Assembly (NCBI GenBank): GCA_009779855.1
Contig: WRBC01000003.1
Span: 62,001-126,000 of the forward strand
Source of the DNA: Coriobacteriia bacterium
Lineage (GTDB): Bacteria; Actinomycetota; Coriobacteriia; WRKU01; WQUG01
Reading direction: 5' to 3'
DNA: 64,000 bases
Position numbers and translations under genes: made by a program. This document shows positions 8,540-17,230 of the stretch, piece after piece. The stretch's first letter is position 1. Each line of letters begins with the position of its first letter. Below the pieces are notes generated by a model. It made no database searches, was not told the origin of the DNA, and was given only the letters and a program-made list of their open reading frames with translations.

Positions 8540-8956
8540 TATTGGCAGCAATTTGGGCGCGCAGGGGATAAAACTTGATAGCACGGCTACTTTGCCTGCG
8601 CTGGGAATACTCTTCCTTCTTTCTGCTGATGGTGAAGCTCTTGCAGCTGATATCACAGCAGCGCAAGACTATCTGGATAGACAGAAAGGCTTCCGTACGG
8701 TAGCTGCCCAGGAGACCCTACTGCTTTCGGTAGCTATGTTGCCTCAGTCTATGCAGAAGAATCCGCTCAGCGTGATGAGGGGACTGCGGGTGGCAGGAAT
8801 AGCCACGAGGACCGTGAGAAAGGCATCCATGAGCCAGGTAAGTTGGCAGCAACCACCGCAGGCTTGCTAAGCGCCCTTGTGCAGCAAACCATAGTTGCTG
8901 TGGTGATGGTTGATGCTGTCAGCAGTGATGGTGGCGATGTTGATGTCGACTTCTAG
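8540..8956 (+). pseudogene. DUF4003 remnant, 5'-truncated and frameshifted
   Basis: In one frame (8553 to about 8735) the sequence reads IKLDSTATLPALGILFLLS and AAQDYLDRQKGFRTVAAQE, which line up with RIRLDKEYTLPVLGILSLLS and AAQDYLKTQKGFRALSGQE of the intact DUF4003 gene at 29193. The match then continues in the +1 frame (ASVYAEESAQRDE versus SSVYAEECLQKED), ending at a TAG at 8954-8956. The first two thirds of the gene are missing. It is a decayed paralogue, not a functional gene. Confidence 0.8.
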
Positions 8957-8982
8957 GTCTTAGGACAAACTTCGGATAAAAA

Positions 8983-8991
8983 TGTTAGACT
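8983..8991 (+). promoter_or_regulatory. extended -10 promoter (TGT-TAGACT)
   Basis: TG-N-TAGACT 44 bp before the lipoprotein ATG; no convincing -35, as usual for extended -10 promoters. Confidence 0.45.
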
Positions 8992-9034
8992 AGTTAGCGT
9001 TTTGTACGCAAGAAATCGATAGAAATGAGAGAGA

Positions 9035-9463
9035 ATGAAGAAGTCATTATTGGTTATTCTGGTACTTTCCCTGGCGTTAGTATTTGCAGTTGGATGTACT
9101 TCAGATGAACCAGAAGTTTACGAAGAGCCTGTTGTTGAAGAGGTCATTGAAGAGCCTGTAGTGGAAGCAACTCCTGACTCAATCCAGGACTTTGTTGATG
9201 AGCAAAATGAGCTGTATGGAGCCATAAATACTGACGAATTAACAGTTACAGTTCGTGCAGAAGGAACTACGGTAATCTTTGACTACACCTTTGGCTTTGA
9301 GAACCTAGATGAAGGAATGATGCAGGAACTGCTTGATGGAGTTTCTGATGAAGGGCAAGTGCTACTTGACACTACTCGTCTTCTCGTTCCTGAGCTTACA
9401 GCGATTACTTTTGAGTATAGAGACGCTGACGGAACTGATCTAGGTACCACTACTTTTGAGTAA
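9035..9463 (+). CDS. lipoprotein, DUF4854-like
   Basis: 142 residues. A lipoprotein signal (KK, hydrophobic core, then FAVGC with Cys21) is followed by an acidic Glu/Val/Pro linker (about 24-48) and a globular part with the pattern SIQDFVDEQNELYGAINTDE and TVTVRAEGTTVIFDYTF. This resembles the DUF4854 lipoproteins of Gram-positive gut bacteria, of unknown role. Attached to the outer face of the membrane. A purine-rich GAGAGAGA precedes the ATG. Confidence 0.75.
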   Translation: MKKSLLVILVLSLALVFAVGCTSDEPEVYEEPVVEEVIEEPVVEATPDSIQDFVDEQNELYGAINTDELTVTVRAEGTTVIFDYTFGFENLDEGMMQELLDGVSDEGQVLLDTTRLLVPELTAITFEYRDADGTDLGTTTFE

Positions 9464-9509
9464 GCGGCTCTTTAGCAAGTAGCGGCTTTAGCGCTATATA
9501 GCTTATTAG

Positions 9510-9554
9510 TGAGTGCGTCCTTGTTGGCAGAGTTTTTGTTACGGGACGCACTCA
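9510..9554. terminator. inverted repeat between convergent genes
   Basis: Perfect 11-bp arms (TGAGTGCGTCC / GGACGCACTCA) with a 23-nt loop, between the convergent genes ending at 9463 and 9563. No strong T-run after either arm; probable shared terminator. Confidence 0.55.
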
Positions 9555-9562
9555 TTGCAATT

Positions 9563-10423
9563 TCAGGCGACTTCTTCAAGTCTACGCTCTTTTCTTCTCA
9601 TAACCAGATCTACAACAAAGAGAGCTGTAGCTAGTAGGGTGACGATTCCGGTGGCCAGCGCACTCCACGCATCGAACAGTGGGGTAGATACTATTCTTGA
9701 GAGGGTGAAGTTTATTGCTAGCGTACAAGGGATTGTTAGTAGTAGTGATACTGCTGCAGCAATAAGCACCCTTGATCTAAGGACTTTGAAGACTGCAAAA
9801 ACGCTCCACAGGTAAACAATCGAGATAAGTGCCATTCTGACACCAATCGTCATAAGTAGCCCATCTGTACTGATGAGGCTTGAGAGGACAAATAAAAACG
9901 GCACGATAAGCACACTTAAAAGAATGAGTGAGACACCGATCCCCTTTGTTCCGTATCTTATTGCGGGAATAACTATAAGCCAGGTAAAAACGCAGGCACT
10001 AATTGGGATGAGCGCCCAGGTAAATGTGCCCGATATAGCAAGATCAATAATGGCACAGACTACAATGCCTATAAGGATTAAGCCTGAAAATACAATAGTC
10101 CCAATGGTTTGAATGAGCTGTATCTTGTCCTTTGAGCTTTTGTCGGCATAGCGCAGCGCATAGGTGATGCTTGCCTCAGTACCCGTCTTTTCTGCGTCCG
10201 TCACTTCTGCCTTACTTCTGCTGCCGTTTAGCAAGTCACTTACCGAAACACCAAGGATGTCTGACAGTGGGGTCAGCAGAGATATGTCTGGGCAGCTTAG
10301 CCCGCGCTCCCATTTCGATACTGATTTATCAGTAACGTTTAACCTTTCCGCTAAATCCCTCTGCGTCATTTGATGCGATTTTCTTAGTTCTGAAATGAAT
10401 TGCCCCATTTTTATCGTGTCCAC
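9563..10423 (-). CDS. XRE-family HTH regulator with membrane domain
   Basis: 286 residues. The HTH occupies about 6-62 (ISELRKSHQMTQRDLAERLNVTDKSVSKWERG...), the standard lambda-repressor type. A linker (70-95) leads to six or so hydrophobic segments from about 100 to 275, ending in MRRKERRLEEV. Such HTH-membrane fusions are thought to sense envelope or signal inputs; the ligand is unknown. The GTG at 10423 is chosen because GGAGGTG lies 8 nt upstream; an ATG 8 codons earlier would place that site inside the gene. Confidence 0.85.
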   Translation of the reverse strand: MDTIKMGQFISELRKSHQMTQRDLAERLNVTDKSVSKWERGLSCPDISLLTPLSDILGVSVSDLLNGSRSKAEVTDAEKTGTEASITYALRYADKSSKDKIQLIQTIGTIVFSGLILIGIVVCAIIDLAISGTFTWALIPISACVFTWLIVIPAIRYGTKGIGVSLILLSVLIVPFLFVLSSLISTDGLLMTIGVRMALISIVYLWSVFAVFKVLRSRVLIAAAVSLLLTIPCTLAINFTLSRIVSTPLFDAWSALATGIVTLLATALFVVDLVMRRKERRLEEVA

Positions 10424-10610
10424 ATGAGCACCTCCGTATAGTTTCATTGTGCAGCACAGCAGACCATATCACAAGAAGCCGGTAGTAGAATTAGGCAAAG
10501 TAAACCAGCGGTAGAGTGGTGCTTAGATTGGCGAAGTATACTCCTAAATAGCACCAGTGATCGCCTTGCACGGCATTTCAGCTTGATTGACCTGCGTCTC
10601 GATGCTAAAC

Positions 10611-10687
10611 TAAAACTAACTAAAACTAACTAAAACTAACTAAAACTAACTAAAACTAACTAAAACTAACTAAAACTAACTAAAACT
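10611..10687. repeat. 10-bp tandem repeat, 7.7 copies
   Basis: Seven perfect copies of TAAAACTAAC and a partial eighth, ending 38 bp before the ATG at 10726. All copies are identical. The unit is close to one helical turn and contains no palindrome. Copy number is likely to vary between isolates. Confidence 0.97.
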
Positions 10688-10725
10688 GCAGGTTATGCAG
10701 TATGTTTTATCTTGAGGAGTATCAC

Positions 10726-11829
10726 ATGGCAGAGAGAGTAAATCCCTTTACCCCCAGTTTTGGCAGTGTTCCTCTTCTCTTTGCAGGAAGAGAGCAAGTC
10801 ACTGAAGATGTGTTGCTTGGGTTGAAGGGTAATCACGGAGAACCAAACCGAATCAGCCTTTTTGTTGGGCCACGTGGCAGTGGGAAAACCGCACTTTTAA
10901 CGAAGATAGCATCAGAGGCAGAACCGAAAGCGTGGATTTCTGCGAATGTCACTGCAATGCCTGGAATGCTTGAAGATATTTTTGAACGCACTCAAGAAGC
11001 CGCAATTGAATTTGTCGAAACTTCGGCCGGAAGTCGTCTTACTGGACTCAATTTTTCAGGCTTTGGCTTCACAAGAGAAATAATCGAAGCGAAGCAGGGG
11101 AATTGGCGTACTCGAATGAATGCTGTAATCGACGAATTGAACGAGCAGTCAATCGGGTTACTAATTACTGTTGATGAAGTTATTCTTGATCTTGACGAGC
11201 TGCGCGTGCTTGTTGCTACATTTCAGCACTTTATTCGTGAGCAGAAGGAGGTTGCATTGTTGATGGCAGGACTCCCTCACAATGTTTCTGCTCTACTGCA
11301 AGATAAAACCATTTCATTTCTTCGCCGTGCTGTTCAGCATCAGCTGGGCGTCATCCATGAAACTCACGAGGTTCGAGAAACTATCAAGAAAACAATCGAG
11401 TTATCTGGTAGAACTATCCAAGAAGAGGCACTGAATAGAGCAACAGAAGCCACAGGAGGCTTTCCCTTTTTAATTCAGCTGGTTGGCTATCACATATGGC
11501 GCCAAAATCCTAACAGTGATGAAATTTCTTTAGCCAATGCACAAGAGGGTATTCATTTTGCGCTCGCAGATATGGAAAGCAGAATCTTCAAAGTAACTGA
11601 GAGGGAGCTCTCTGAGAACGACCTACGTTTTCTTGAGGCAATGCTTTCTGATAAAGAAAGCAGCAGCCTCGCTGACATTGCTGAGAGACTTAGCGTAAGC
11701 ATGAATTACGCGGGACAGTACAGACTTCGATTGATTGAGCAGGGCATCATTGGTGCAAGGGGACGGGGGAAGGTTGGCTTTGAGCTACCATTTTTTAGGG
11801 AGTATCTTGAGCGAAAGACTGGCCTTTGA
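10726..11829 (+). CDS. AAA/STAND-like ATP-binding protein with winged helix
   Basis: 367 residues. It begins with NPFTPSFGSVPLLFAGRE, the usual entry to AAA_16-like (archaeal-type) ATPases, then Walker A GPRGSGKT (48-55), Walker B LLITVDEV (145-152) and a lid helical domain. The last 65 residues form a winged helix (SLADIAERLSVSMNYAGQYRLRLIEQGII). Such proteins resemble Orc1/Cdc6 in layout but serve unknown, often defence- or mobile-linked, roles. ATG 10726 has GAGGAG 6 nt upstream. The variable 10-bp repeat lies in its promoter region. Confidence 0.85.
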   Translation: MAERVNPFTPSFGSVPLLFAGREQVTEDVLLGLKGNHGEPNRISLFVGPRGSGKTALLTKIASEAEPKAWISANVTAMPGMLEDIFERTQEAAIEFVETSAGSRLTGLNFSGFGFTREIIEAKQGNWRTRMNAVIDELNEQSIGLLITVDEVILDLDELRVLVATFQHFIREQKEVALLMAGLPHNVSALLQDKTISFLRRAVQHQLGVIHETHEVRETIKKTIELSGRTIQEEALNRATEATGGFPFLIQLVGYHIWRQNPNSDEISLANAQEGIHFALADMESRIFKVTERELSENDLRFLEAMLSDKESSSLADIAERLSVSMNYAGQYRLRLIEQGIIGARGRGKVGFELPFFREYLERKTGL

Positions 11830-11888
11830 GGTCTAGCTTCTTTGTACACCTCCAACAATAAGTGCAGTCACCCCGTTGTTGGCAGTGC

Positions 11889-11894
11889 TACCAT
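11889..11894 (+). promoter_or_regulatory. -10 box of a leaderless promoter
   Basis: TGC-TACCAT (extended -10) ends 6 nt before the ATG at 11901. Confidence 0.5.
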
Positions 11895-11900
11895 GGAAGG

Positions 11901-12842
11901 ATGAAAAGATTACCTTTTCTGATAGCTATTCTTGTGCCTATCATCCTTCTAGGATTTCTTTTTCTTGGTGATTTTTGCACGAACTCCCCCGAATTAAGCA
12001 AGAAAAGGTCTGAGCAAAGGACAATGGAGAGCAATGATGTGCGCCCCATCTTAGTGATTGTTCCTCATCCTGATGACGAAGCTTTTGGCTTTTCGGGAAC
12101 CTTGGGTGCCGCCAAAGCTTCAGGGGCACCTGTGCGTGTTTTCTTGCTTAGCGACGGTGAATGCGCAAACATAGCAGAGCAGTGGATACAAGAGCAAGAG
12201 CAGGGAGATCTCACTTCTGCTGGCATGCAGGGCGACTTGAACAATGATGGAGTAGTTGACCAATATGACTTTGGTGCAGCACGCAGAAACGAATTCAAGG
12301 ACTCGATGAAGGTGCTGGGCATCTCTAAAGAGGATATCGTCTTTTTAGGTAATGCTTATGGTGATTCTCCACTAGATCCCTTTTTGTCGACAACAGCACT
12401 TGCTGAATATATCTACCGAGACTCTGAACAGGCAGGTTTCCCTCTGGGCGGCTCCACCCGTATCTTCACGGTTGCTCCTCAATTAGGAGATGGTAATCAG
12501 GCCATCTTTTATGGGGATACATACGATAAGCAAATACCGCAACTGCACAATATTGCTGCTAGTGCTGCCCAATTATTAAGTACAGACAAATCAGAGATTA
12601 GTCCATCTAACGTTTACCTCTTCAAAGTCTACGCTCACAGCAAAAGGGGTTCGCTCCCACAGGCACCAATCATTTTTGTACCCTCCGGTGAAGATGGTGG
12701 CAATATGCGCAGACAGGTGATTAAGCAGTACAGCAACCTAGGAAAGCAAAATGCTCCTCACATTTACCAAGGAGCTTTGCGCAGCAAGTATGAGTATGCC
12801 GCCACTTTGCAACAGATTCTTGATGCCGGACTTAAGTTTTAG
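11901..12842 (+). CDS. PIG-L family deacetylase, membrane-anchored
   Basis: 313 residues. Residues 5-23 form an uncleaved signal anchor; the rest is probably extracellular. PHPDDE (55-60) is the zinc-binding motif of PIG-L/LmbE N-acetylglucosaminyl deacetylases, whose substrates include GlcNAc-PI, mycothiol precursors and cell-wall glycans. QLHNIAA late in the protein may supply the third ligand. Residues 112-123 (D-L-N-N-D-G-V-V-D-Q-Y-D) form an EF-hand/dockerin-like calcium loop inserted in the catalytic domain, which is unusual. Start chosen on the leaderless promoter; an earlier in-frame ATG lacks any signal. Confidence 0.85.
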   Translation: MKRLPFLIAILVPIILLGFLFLGDFCTNSPELSKKRSEQRTMESNDVRPILVIVPHPDDEAFGFSGTLGAAKASGAPVRVFLLSDGECANIAEQWIQEQEQGDLTSAGMQGDLNNDGVVDQYDFGAARRNEFKDSMKVLGISKEDIVFLGNAYGDSPLDPFLSTTALAEYIYRDSEQAGFPLGGSTRIFTVAPQLGDGNQAIFYGDTYDKQIPQLHNIAASAAQLLSTDKSEISPSNVYLFKVYAHSKRGSLPQAPIIFVPSGEDGGNMRRQVIKQYSNLGKQNAPHIYQGALRSKYEYAATLQQILDAGLKF

Positions 12843-12980
12843 AAGAAAAGGGTGGATCCAAGGCTATATTGCGGAGACATACATTTGCGATAGGACGGAG
12901 AAAATTCGCACAAAGTTGTGTCGGCATTGGGTCGAAAATGAAAATGACCCACGAAAACCGCAGGTCATAATGTGTGCTAA

Positions 12981-13073
12981 TGGCGGAGAACGAGGGATTT
13001 GAACCCTCGATACGGCTCTAAACCGTATACGCGCTTAGCAGGCGCGCGCCTTCAACCACTCGGCCAGTTCTCC
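12981..13073 (-). tRNA. tRNA-Ser (GCT)
   Basis: Folds as a class II tRNA: acceptor GGAGAAC/GTTCTCC, discriminator G, encoded CCA, anticodon stem CGCGC/GCGCG with loop CTGCTAA (anticodon GCT, codons AGC/AGU), long variable arm and TTCAAAT T-loop. Confidence 0.97.
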
Positions 13074-13123
13074 GCATACTGAAATGGTGCTTAGTGAGCA
13101 TATCACAATTCGCCTCAAAATGG

Positions 13124-13129
13124 TATTTT
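13124..13129 (+). promoter_or_regulatory. -10 box of a leaderless promoter for tadA
   Basis: TGG-TATTTT ends 6 nt before the ATG at 13136, which helps decide that start. Confidence 0.5.
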
Positions 13130-13135
13130 AGCTAC

Positions 13136-13729
13136 ATGGAAATGCACACGCACACAAATAGGAAAACGCGCGCACAGATTGCACAAGTAAAGCAAAAAGC
13201 GCTCACTGCGTCGCCCACAGCGCCACCCACGAAGTCACCTACTGTGCCGCCTACACTACAGCGCCTTATTCCTGATGATGAACACTACATGCGCTTAGCC
13301 CTGGATGAAGCTGCACGCGCCGCAGAACTGGGAGAGGTTCCCATAGGTGCCCTAGTCGTGAATGCTGACGGTATTGTCACCCGTGCGCATAATCGTCGGG
13401 AGCACGACCATGACCCATCAGCCCACGCAGAATTTATCGCCCTGCGTGATGCTGCGCAGGAACTAGGACGTTGGCGGCTTTCGGACTGCACGGTCTTCGT
13501 AACTCTGGAACCTTGCCCTATGTGTGCAGGACTCATGCAGCAAGCGCGTATTAAGCGCTGCGTTTTTGCTGTGGTAGATCCAAAGTCTGGGGCATTGGGC
13601 ACACTCTACCGCCTGCATGATGACAGTCGACTGAACCACAGCTTCCAGGTCACTGCAGGCGTACTAGCCGACGAGTCGCGTGAATTACTGCAGGACTTCT
13701 TTTCACGAATCAGAAAGAAGCGCACATAA
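13136..13729 (+). CDS. tadA: tRNA adenosine(34) deaminase
   Basis: 197 residues. HAE (97-99) and PCPMC (126-130) are the zinc ligands and catalytic Glu of the cytidine/deoxycytidylate deaminase fold; flanking text (EVPIGALVV, MQQARIKRCVFAV, GALGTLYRLHDDSRLNH) is typical of TadA, which converts A34 of tRNA-Arg(ACG) to inosine. Residues 1-44 are an unusual Thr/Pro/Lys-rich extension absent from most TadA. If translation began later, at MRLAL, the fold would lose its first helix, so the extension may be real. The stop codon abuts the next gene's ATG, implying translational coupling with the LytS-like kinase. Confidence 0.93.
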   Translation: MEMHTHTNRKTRAQIAQVKQKALTASPTAPPTKSPTVPPTLQRLIPDDEHYMRLALDEAARAAELGEVPIGALVVNADGIVTRAHNRREHDHDPSAHAEFIALRDAAQELGRWRLSDCTVFVTLEPCPMCAGLMQQARIKRCVFAVVDPKSGALGTLYRLHDDSRLNHSFQVTAGVLADESRELLQDFFSRIRKKRT

Positions 13730-15157
13730 ATGAACCCGAACACAGACATGCACACAGAGGCAGACAGGATCCTCAGAGAAAGCCAGCTACCTCGTACTGA
13801 GGGGCCACTTAAGCCCACAAGGCATATCGTTGGGAAAAGCAGAAGTGGCATGGATCTTCGCAGGCGTCTTAAGGGTGCTCTGCGTATGGACACCTTTGAT
13901 TTCCTGACGATTGCAGGCATTCTTGCCCTGTCAGCCACTGCGGTTGTAGCGTTTGCTCTAGGCTGGCCGCAGTGGATGCTGGCGCTGTGTGCCTTCCTTC
14001 TGGCACCGATTGCCCTTGCGCTTGCATGGAGTCACGTGAAGAGGCGACCCGACCAATTGCGTGCCCGGGAATCTGACCGCATTACACGCACAGCCAATGA
14101 GGCACTTCCCTTCATGGGTGAGGGGCTGACCCCCGAAAGCGCCCAGTCAGTATGTGAAATAGTGCTAGCCTCAAGCCCCAGCGCTGTCGCTGTCGCTATC
14201 ACTGACGAAGAGCACGTGCTAGCCTTTGCAGGGCGCGGAGCCGATCATCACACGCCAGGCAGACCTATCGTTACTGAGGCCACACACACTGCATTATCGC
14301 GCAACGAAACGGTAGTCCTGACCTCAAAGGTCGCTATAGGGTGCAAGGATCCGCGCTGCCCCTTACGCGCTGCTATTGTGGTCCCCTTGGAGGTGGGATC
14401 CCGTGTAGTGGGCACGCTGAAATACTACTATATTCGTGAAAGGGCCTTGACTGAAACGGAGCTTGCTTTCGCGGAAGGTTTGGCACGCTTGCTTTCGACC
14501 CAGCTCATTATTCATGAGCTGGAAAACCAGGCCACCCTTGCAACGGAACTTGAGCTAAAGGCTCTGCAGGCGCAGATTAATCCGCACTTTCTGTTTAATA
14601 CCATCAATACGATCAGCGCCTACATCCGCACCGATGCCGAAAAGGCGCGCCACCTGCTGCGTCAGTTTGCTGGCTTTTACCGTCGTACCTTGGAGCATGG
14701 CGACAGACCCATTACTCTGGGGCTAGAATTAGAGTTCCTAAAGCAGTACTTCGAACTAGAAAAAGCGCGTTTTGGCGACCAGGTTAATCTGTCGCTAGAC
14801 ATCGATGCAGTGGCACTGGATTTGCCCATGCCTTCCTTTATGTTGCAGCCCCTGGTCGAGAACTCGATTGAGCATGGTATGCGCGATGACGGAAGCCCCT
14901 TAAGGGTCGAAGTCCTGGTGGAGTATGTCCAAAACAGCGACACCTGGATGGTGACTGTAAGTGATGACGGAGTGGGAATTAACAGGGATTCACTCGCTAC
15001 GATTTTCGAGAAGTCTTCTAGTGCGGGACTTGGTGTTGCGCTGCGTAACGTGTCGGATCGCCTACGTGGCTTCTATGGCCAGGGCAGTGAACTTTCGATT
15101 GAGAGCACTAAGGGCTCAGGTACCGAAATCAGCTTTCTTGTTAGGGATCCTGACTAG
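13730..15157 (+). CDS. LytS/YehU-type sensor histidine kinase with GAF domain
   Basis: 475 residues. A cytoplasmic N-terminus with basic residues, two hydrophobic segments (about 62-82, 84-104), a GAF-like domain (about 130-255), then the His_kinase domain with QAQINPHFLFN (phospho-acceptor His286) and HATPase with LVENSIEHG. This is the LytS/YehU class, usually paired with a LytTR regulator. No response regulator lies next to it; the only LytTR protein in the window (23886) has its own kinase. A Cys-rich spot (GCKDPRCPLRAA) in the GAF domain could bind metal or sense redox, which is inference. Coupled to tadA. Confidence 0.9.
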   Translation: MNPNTDMHTEADRILRESQLPRTEGPLKPTRHIVGKSRSGMDLRRRLKGALRMDTFDFLTIAGILALSATAVVAFALGWPQWMLALCAFLLAPIALALAWSHVKRRPDQLRARESDRITRTANEALPFMGEGLTPESAQSVCEIVLASSPSAVAVAITDEEHVLAFAGRGADHHTPGRPIVTEATHTALSRNETVVLTSKVAIGCKDPRCPLRAAIVVPLEVGSRVVGTLKYYYIRERALTETELAFAEGLARLLSTQLIIHELENQATLATELELKALQAQINPHFLFNTINTISAYIRTDAEKARHLLRQFAGFYRRTLEHGDRPITLGLELEFLKQYFELEKARFGDQVNLSLDIDAVALDLPMPSFMLQPLVENSIEHGMRDDGSPLRVEVLVEYVQNSDTWMVTVSDDGVGINRDSLATIFEKSSSAGLGVALRNVSDRLRGFYGQGSELSIESTKGSGTEISFLVRDPD

Positions 15158-15223
15158 GAGCCGACTAGGTCAAATGGGGAAGAGTGGGGACTTTGCTCGT
15201 GTCTACTCAGCTCAATATCCCGA

Positions 15224-16570
15224 CTAGGCCTGTGTGATGCGGCGATGCAAGCGCTGAGCAATCGTGCAGTTAGGAACGGTGCTCGCCGTTGTTAGAGTCA
15301 ATATATTCCCAACAGTGACGCAGGTGAAATGGTAGGGCATGTTGTATATGCGTCCTATGACGAACTCCATCATTTGAATGCGGCCTTCTATTTCAGGAGG
15401 AAGTTTGACCAGTCCCAGATTTGAGAACATGGTGCTGCTTTTGCGACCTTCAATGCGCTGCAGTAGCCGGGCAAAAAGAGTCTGTAGTCCCTTAGGGAGT
15501 ATGCCCAGCCACTTCATTCCCTCATATACCCAGGTCACCTCTTCTAGGATGAAGTCTTTATCGACTGCCTTGAATTGGTCGCGGACTGACTGGAGCACCT
15601 CATCCCCGCCTTCTGGCATCACAACTTTTTTATCTACGACAAAGTTAAGCAAGGTCTTACTGGGTAGAAAGCCGCGTGCATCAACTGGAATCGTTACTAC
15701 AATGGGTAGCTGACTACCTTGAGCTTCTTTAGTATGTTGTTCTTCGCGCTCTTCAGCCATCGCAAGAAGTATTTGGGTAAGCAGGTATTCGTTAATGCTT
15801 GCTCCGTGTTCTTTTGCGATAGGCTTAAGCGAAGCAAGGTCGATTACCTGTGTAGATGTTTGCAGGGGAGTAGCGACTGCGGGGTGCGATTGTTGCCTTT
15901 GGTATGGTTGCTGCTGTTGCTTTAGTTGTTGTGTCTGCTGTGGCAGGCGGTAGGCGTCCTTTATAGAGGAGGCATCGGGGACGGAATGGGTGGCCTTCGT
16001 TTGCTTGCCATCTTTTGTTTTTGGGTTGACCGTAACTTTACCATACCGGGCAAAGGCATTTTCAGACTCTTCAGGATCTGTGGGTTCACCGCAGACAATA
16101 TCGGCAGGATTTACTTTGTTCGTATGTATTCCAAGCAATTCGAAGTAGTGTGTTATCAGGCACTTAAGAATCTGGGTAAGTCCACGACCGTCACAGACGC
16201 TGTGCATGACCTCTAGCGTAAAGAAACTTTCACCGTAAAGTACGCGTAGCTGATGTTCGCCATACCCCGAATAGTGATTACAGGCTAGGGGGCTCTTTTC
16301 AGCGGGTTCAATCTGTGGGGGAGTAGGCATTTTTTCATGGTAGACTCCGAAGAAGTTGCGCTTAAGGGACACATTAGCAGTAGGAATGCGCTTCATGGTG
16401 TCGTTCACCGCTTGCTGCAAGATATCAGGGTTAAGGGTTTCTTTCAGATAGACAGTGATGCTGTAGGTGTCAGGGTAATCCTTGCTGCGAGAGAGCGCAT
16501 GATAGGTTCCTGCTGAATCAATCTTGAGTCGCTGCTTCTTTGTGCTGTCAAGCTTAGTTGGATGTGTCAT
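15224..16570 (-). CDS. condensation-fold acyltransferase-like protein
   Basis: 448 residues. HSVCDG (123-128) is the HxxxDG active-site motif of the chloramphenicol acetyltransferase/NRPS condensation/PapA/wax-ester synthase superfamily, and SLKPIAKEHGASINEYLLTQILLA matches the second half of alcohol acyltransferase-like members. A Gln-rich segment (about 220-250) lies where the two lobes meet. No carrier protein or NRPS module is near, so a stand-alone O- or N-acyltransferase is more likely; substrate unknown. A leaderless promoter fixes the start. Confidence 0.75.
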   Translation of the reverse strand: MTHPTKLDSTKKQRLKIDSAGTYHALSRSKDYPDTYSITVYLKETLNPDILQQAVNDTMKRIPTANVSLKRNFFGVYHEKMPTPPQIEPAEKSPLACNHYSGYGEHQLRVLYGESFFTLEVMHSVCDGRGLTQILKCLITHYFELLGIHTNKVNPADIVCGEPTDPEESENAFARYGKVTVNPKTKDGKQTKATHSVPDASSIKDAYRLPQQTQQLKQQQQPYQRQQSHPAVATPLQTSTQVIDLASLKPIAKEHGASINEYLLTQILLAMAEEREEQHTKEAQGSQLPIVVTIPVDARGFLPSKTLLNFVVDKKVVMPEGGDEVLQSVRDQFKAVDKDFILEEVTWVYEGMKWLGILPKGLQTLFARLLQRIEGRKSSTMFSNLGLVKLPPEIEGRIQMMEFVIGRIYNMPYHFTCVTVGNILTLTTASTVPNCTIAQRLHRRITQA

Positions 16571-16576
16571 TTTCTC

Positions 16577-16582
16577 AGTATA
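16577..16582 (-). promoter_or_regulatory. -10 box of a leaderless promoter
   Basis: On the minus strand TGC-TATACT ends 6 nt before the ATG at 16570. Confidence 0.65.
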
Positions 16583-16635
16583 GCACCTGTGCTACAGTGG
16601 ACTAAAATAATTCGCAGACACTAGGAAGAGGGCAC

Positions 16636-17106
16636 TTGAAGACGTTTAGAAAAAGAGCATTCTATCTTTTAGGTGCTGGCTTAATGGCATATTCTTACTT
16701 CATTATGACGGACTGGCTTTTTCGGGAAGTTGCCGAAGGGAACATGTTAGTTATGCTGATTTGGAATTTAGTTCTGATTCTGAGCATGCTGATTATTGAA
16801 AGAATGGAAAAGTATATCTACCGCCGGATAAAAGCCCGGGACAAGAAAAACGGAGCAACATGGTGGTCTAAAACTTTGGCATTTACGTTTTATAATGTCT
16901 CTTTAAAATCGACACTTTACCTATTTTATATTGGAGTCTTAATTTGCTACGCGCTTCTAGCAGCTGACCCAGACTTTCCTCACATAAGCCATATGAGTGA
17001 CTACCTGCAGTCTGTTTATTATGGTGCCTTGATCTTGTTCGCCTCAGACAAGCTGTTGGAACAAGTATTCAAAGACGTCGATAGCAATGACGCGGATGCA
17101 TCCTAG
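16636..17106 (+). CDS. four-TM membrane protein of unknown function
   Basis: 156 residues starting at a TTG with AGGAAGAGGG upstream. Hydrophobic segments at about 8-27, 35-53, 83-112 and 125-142; a basic cytoplasmic loop (EKYIYRRIKARDKKNG) between the second and third. No family recognised. It sits between a divergent acyltransferase gene and tRNA-Ser. Confidence 0.6.
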   Translation: MKTFRKRAFYLLGAGLMAYSYFIMTDWLFREVAEGNMLVMLIWNLVLILSMLIIERMEKYIYRRIKARDKKNGATWWSKTLAFTFYNVSLKSTLYLFYIGVLICYALLAADPDFPHISHMSDYLQSVYYGALILFASDKLLEQVFKDVDSNDADAS

Positions 17107-17136
17107 GCTGTGCTAGACTGTATTCGCACATTCTGC

Positions 17137-17230
17137 GGAGGATTGCCCGAGTTGGCTGAAGGGGCACGATTGGAAATCGTGTGTGCCGTTTGAAGCGGTA
17201 CCTAGGGTTCGAATCCCTAATCCTCCGCCA
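17137..17230 (+). tRNA. tRNA-Ser (GGA)
   Basis: Class II tRNA: acceptor GGAGGAT/ATCCTCC, discriminator G, encoded CCA, anticodon stem CACGA/TCGTG with loop TTGGAAA (anticodon GGA), long variable arm, TTCGAAT T-loop. Confidence 0.97.

Noticed and set aside
10611-10687. CRISPR array or iteron origin
   Set aside because: The 10-bp units are contiguous without spacers and no cas, rep or dnaA-box context is present.
12930-12960. GGGTC..GACCC hairpin downstream of the PIG-L gene
   Set aside because: Only a 5-bp stem and no T-run, so not called as a terminator.
13285-13938. Minus-strand open frames across tadA and the kinase gene
   Set aside because: Shadows of well-supported genes with active-site motifs.
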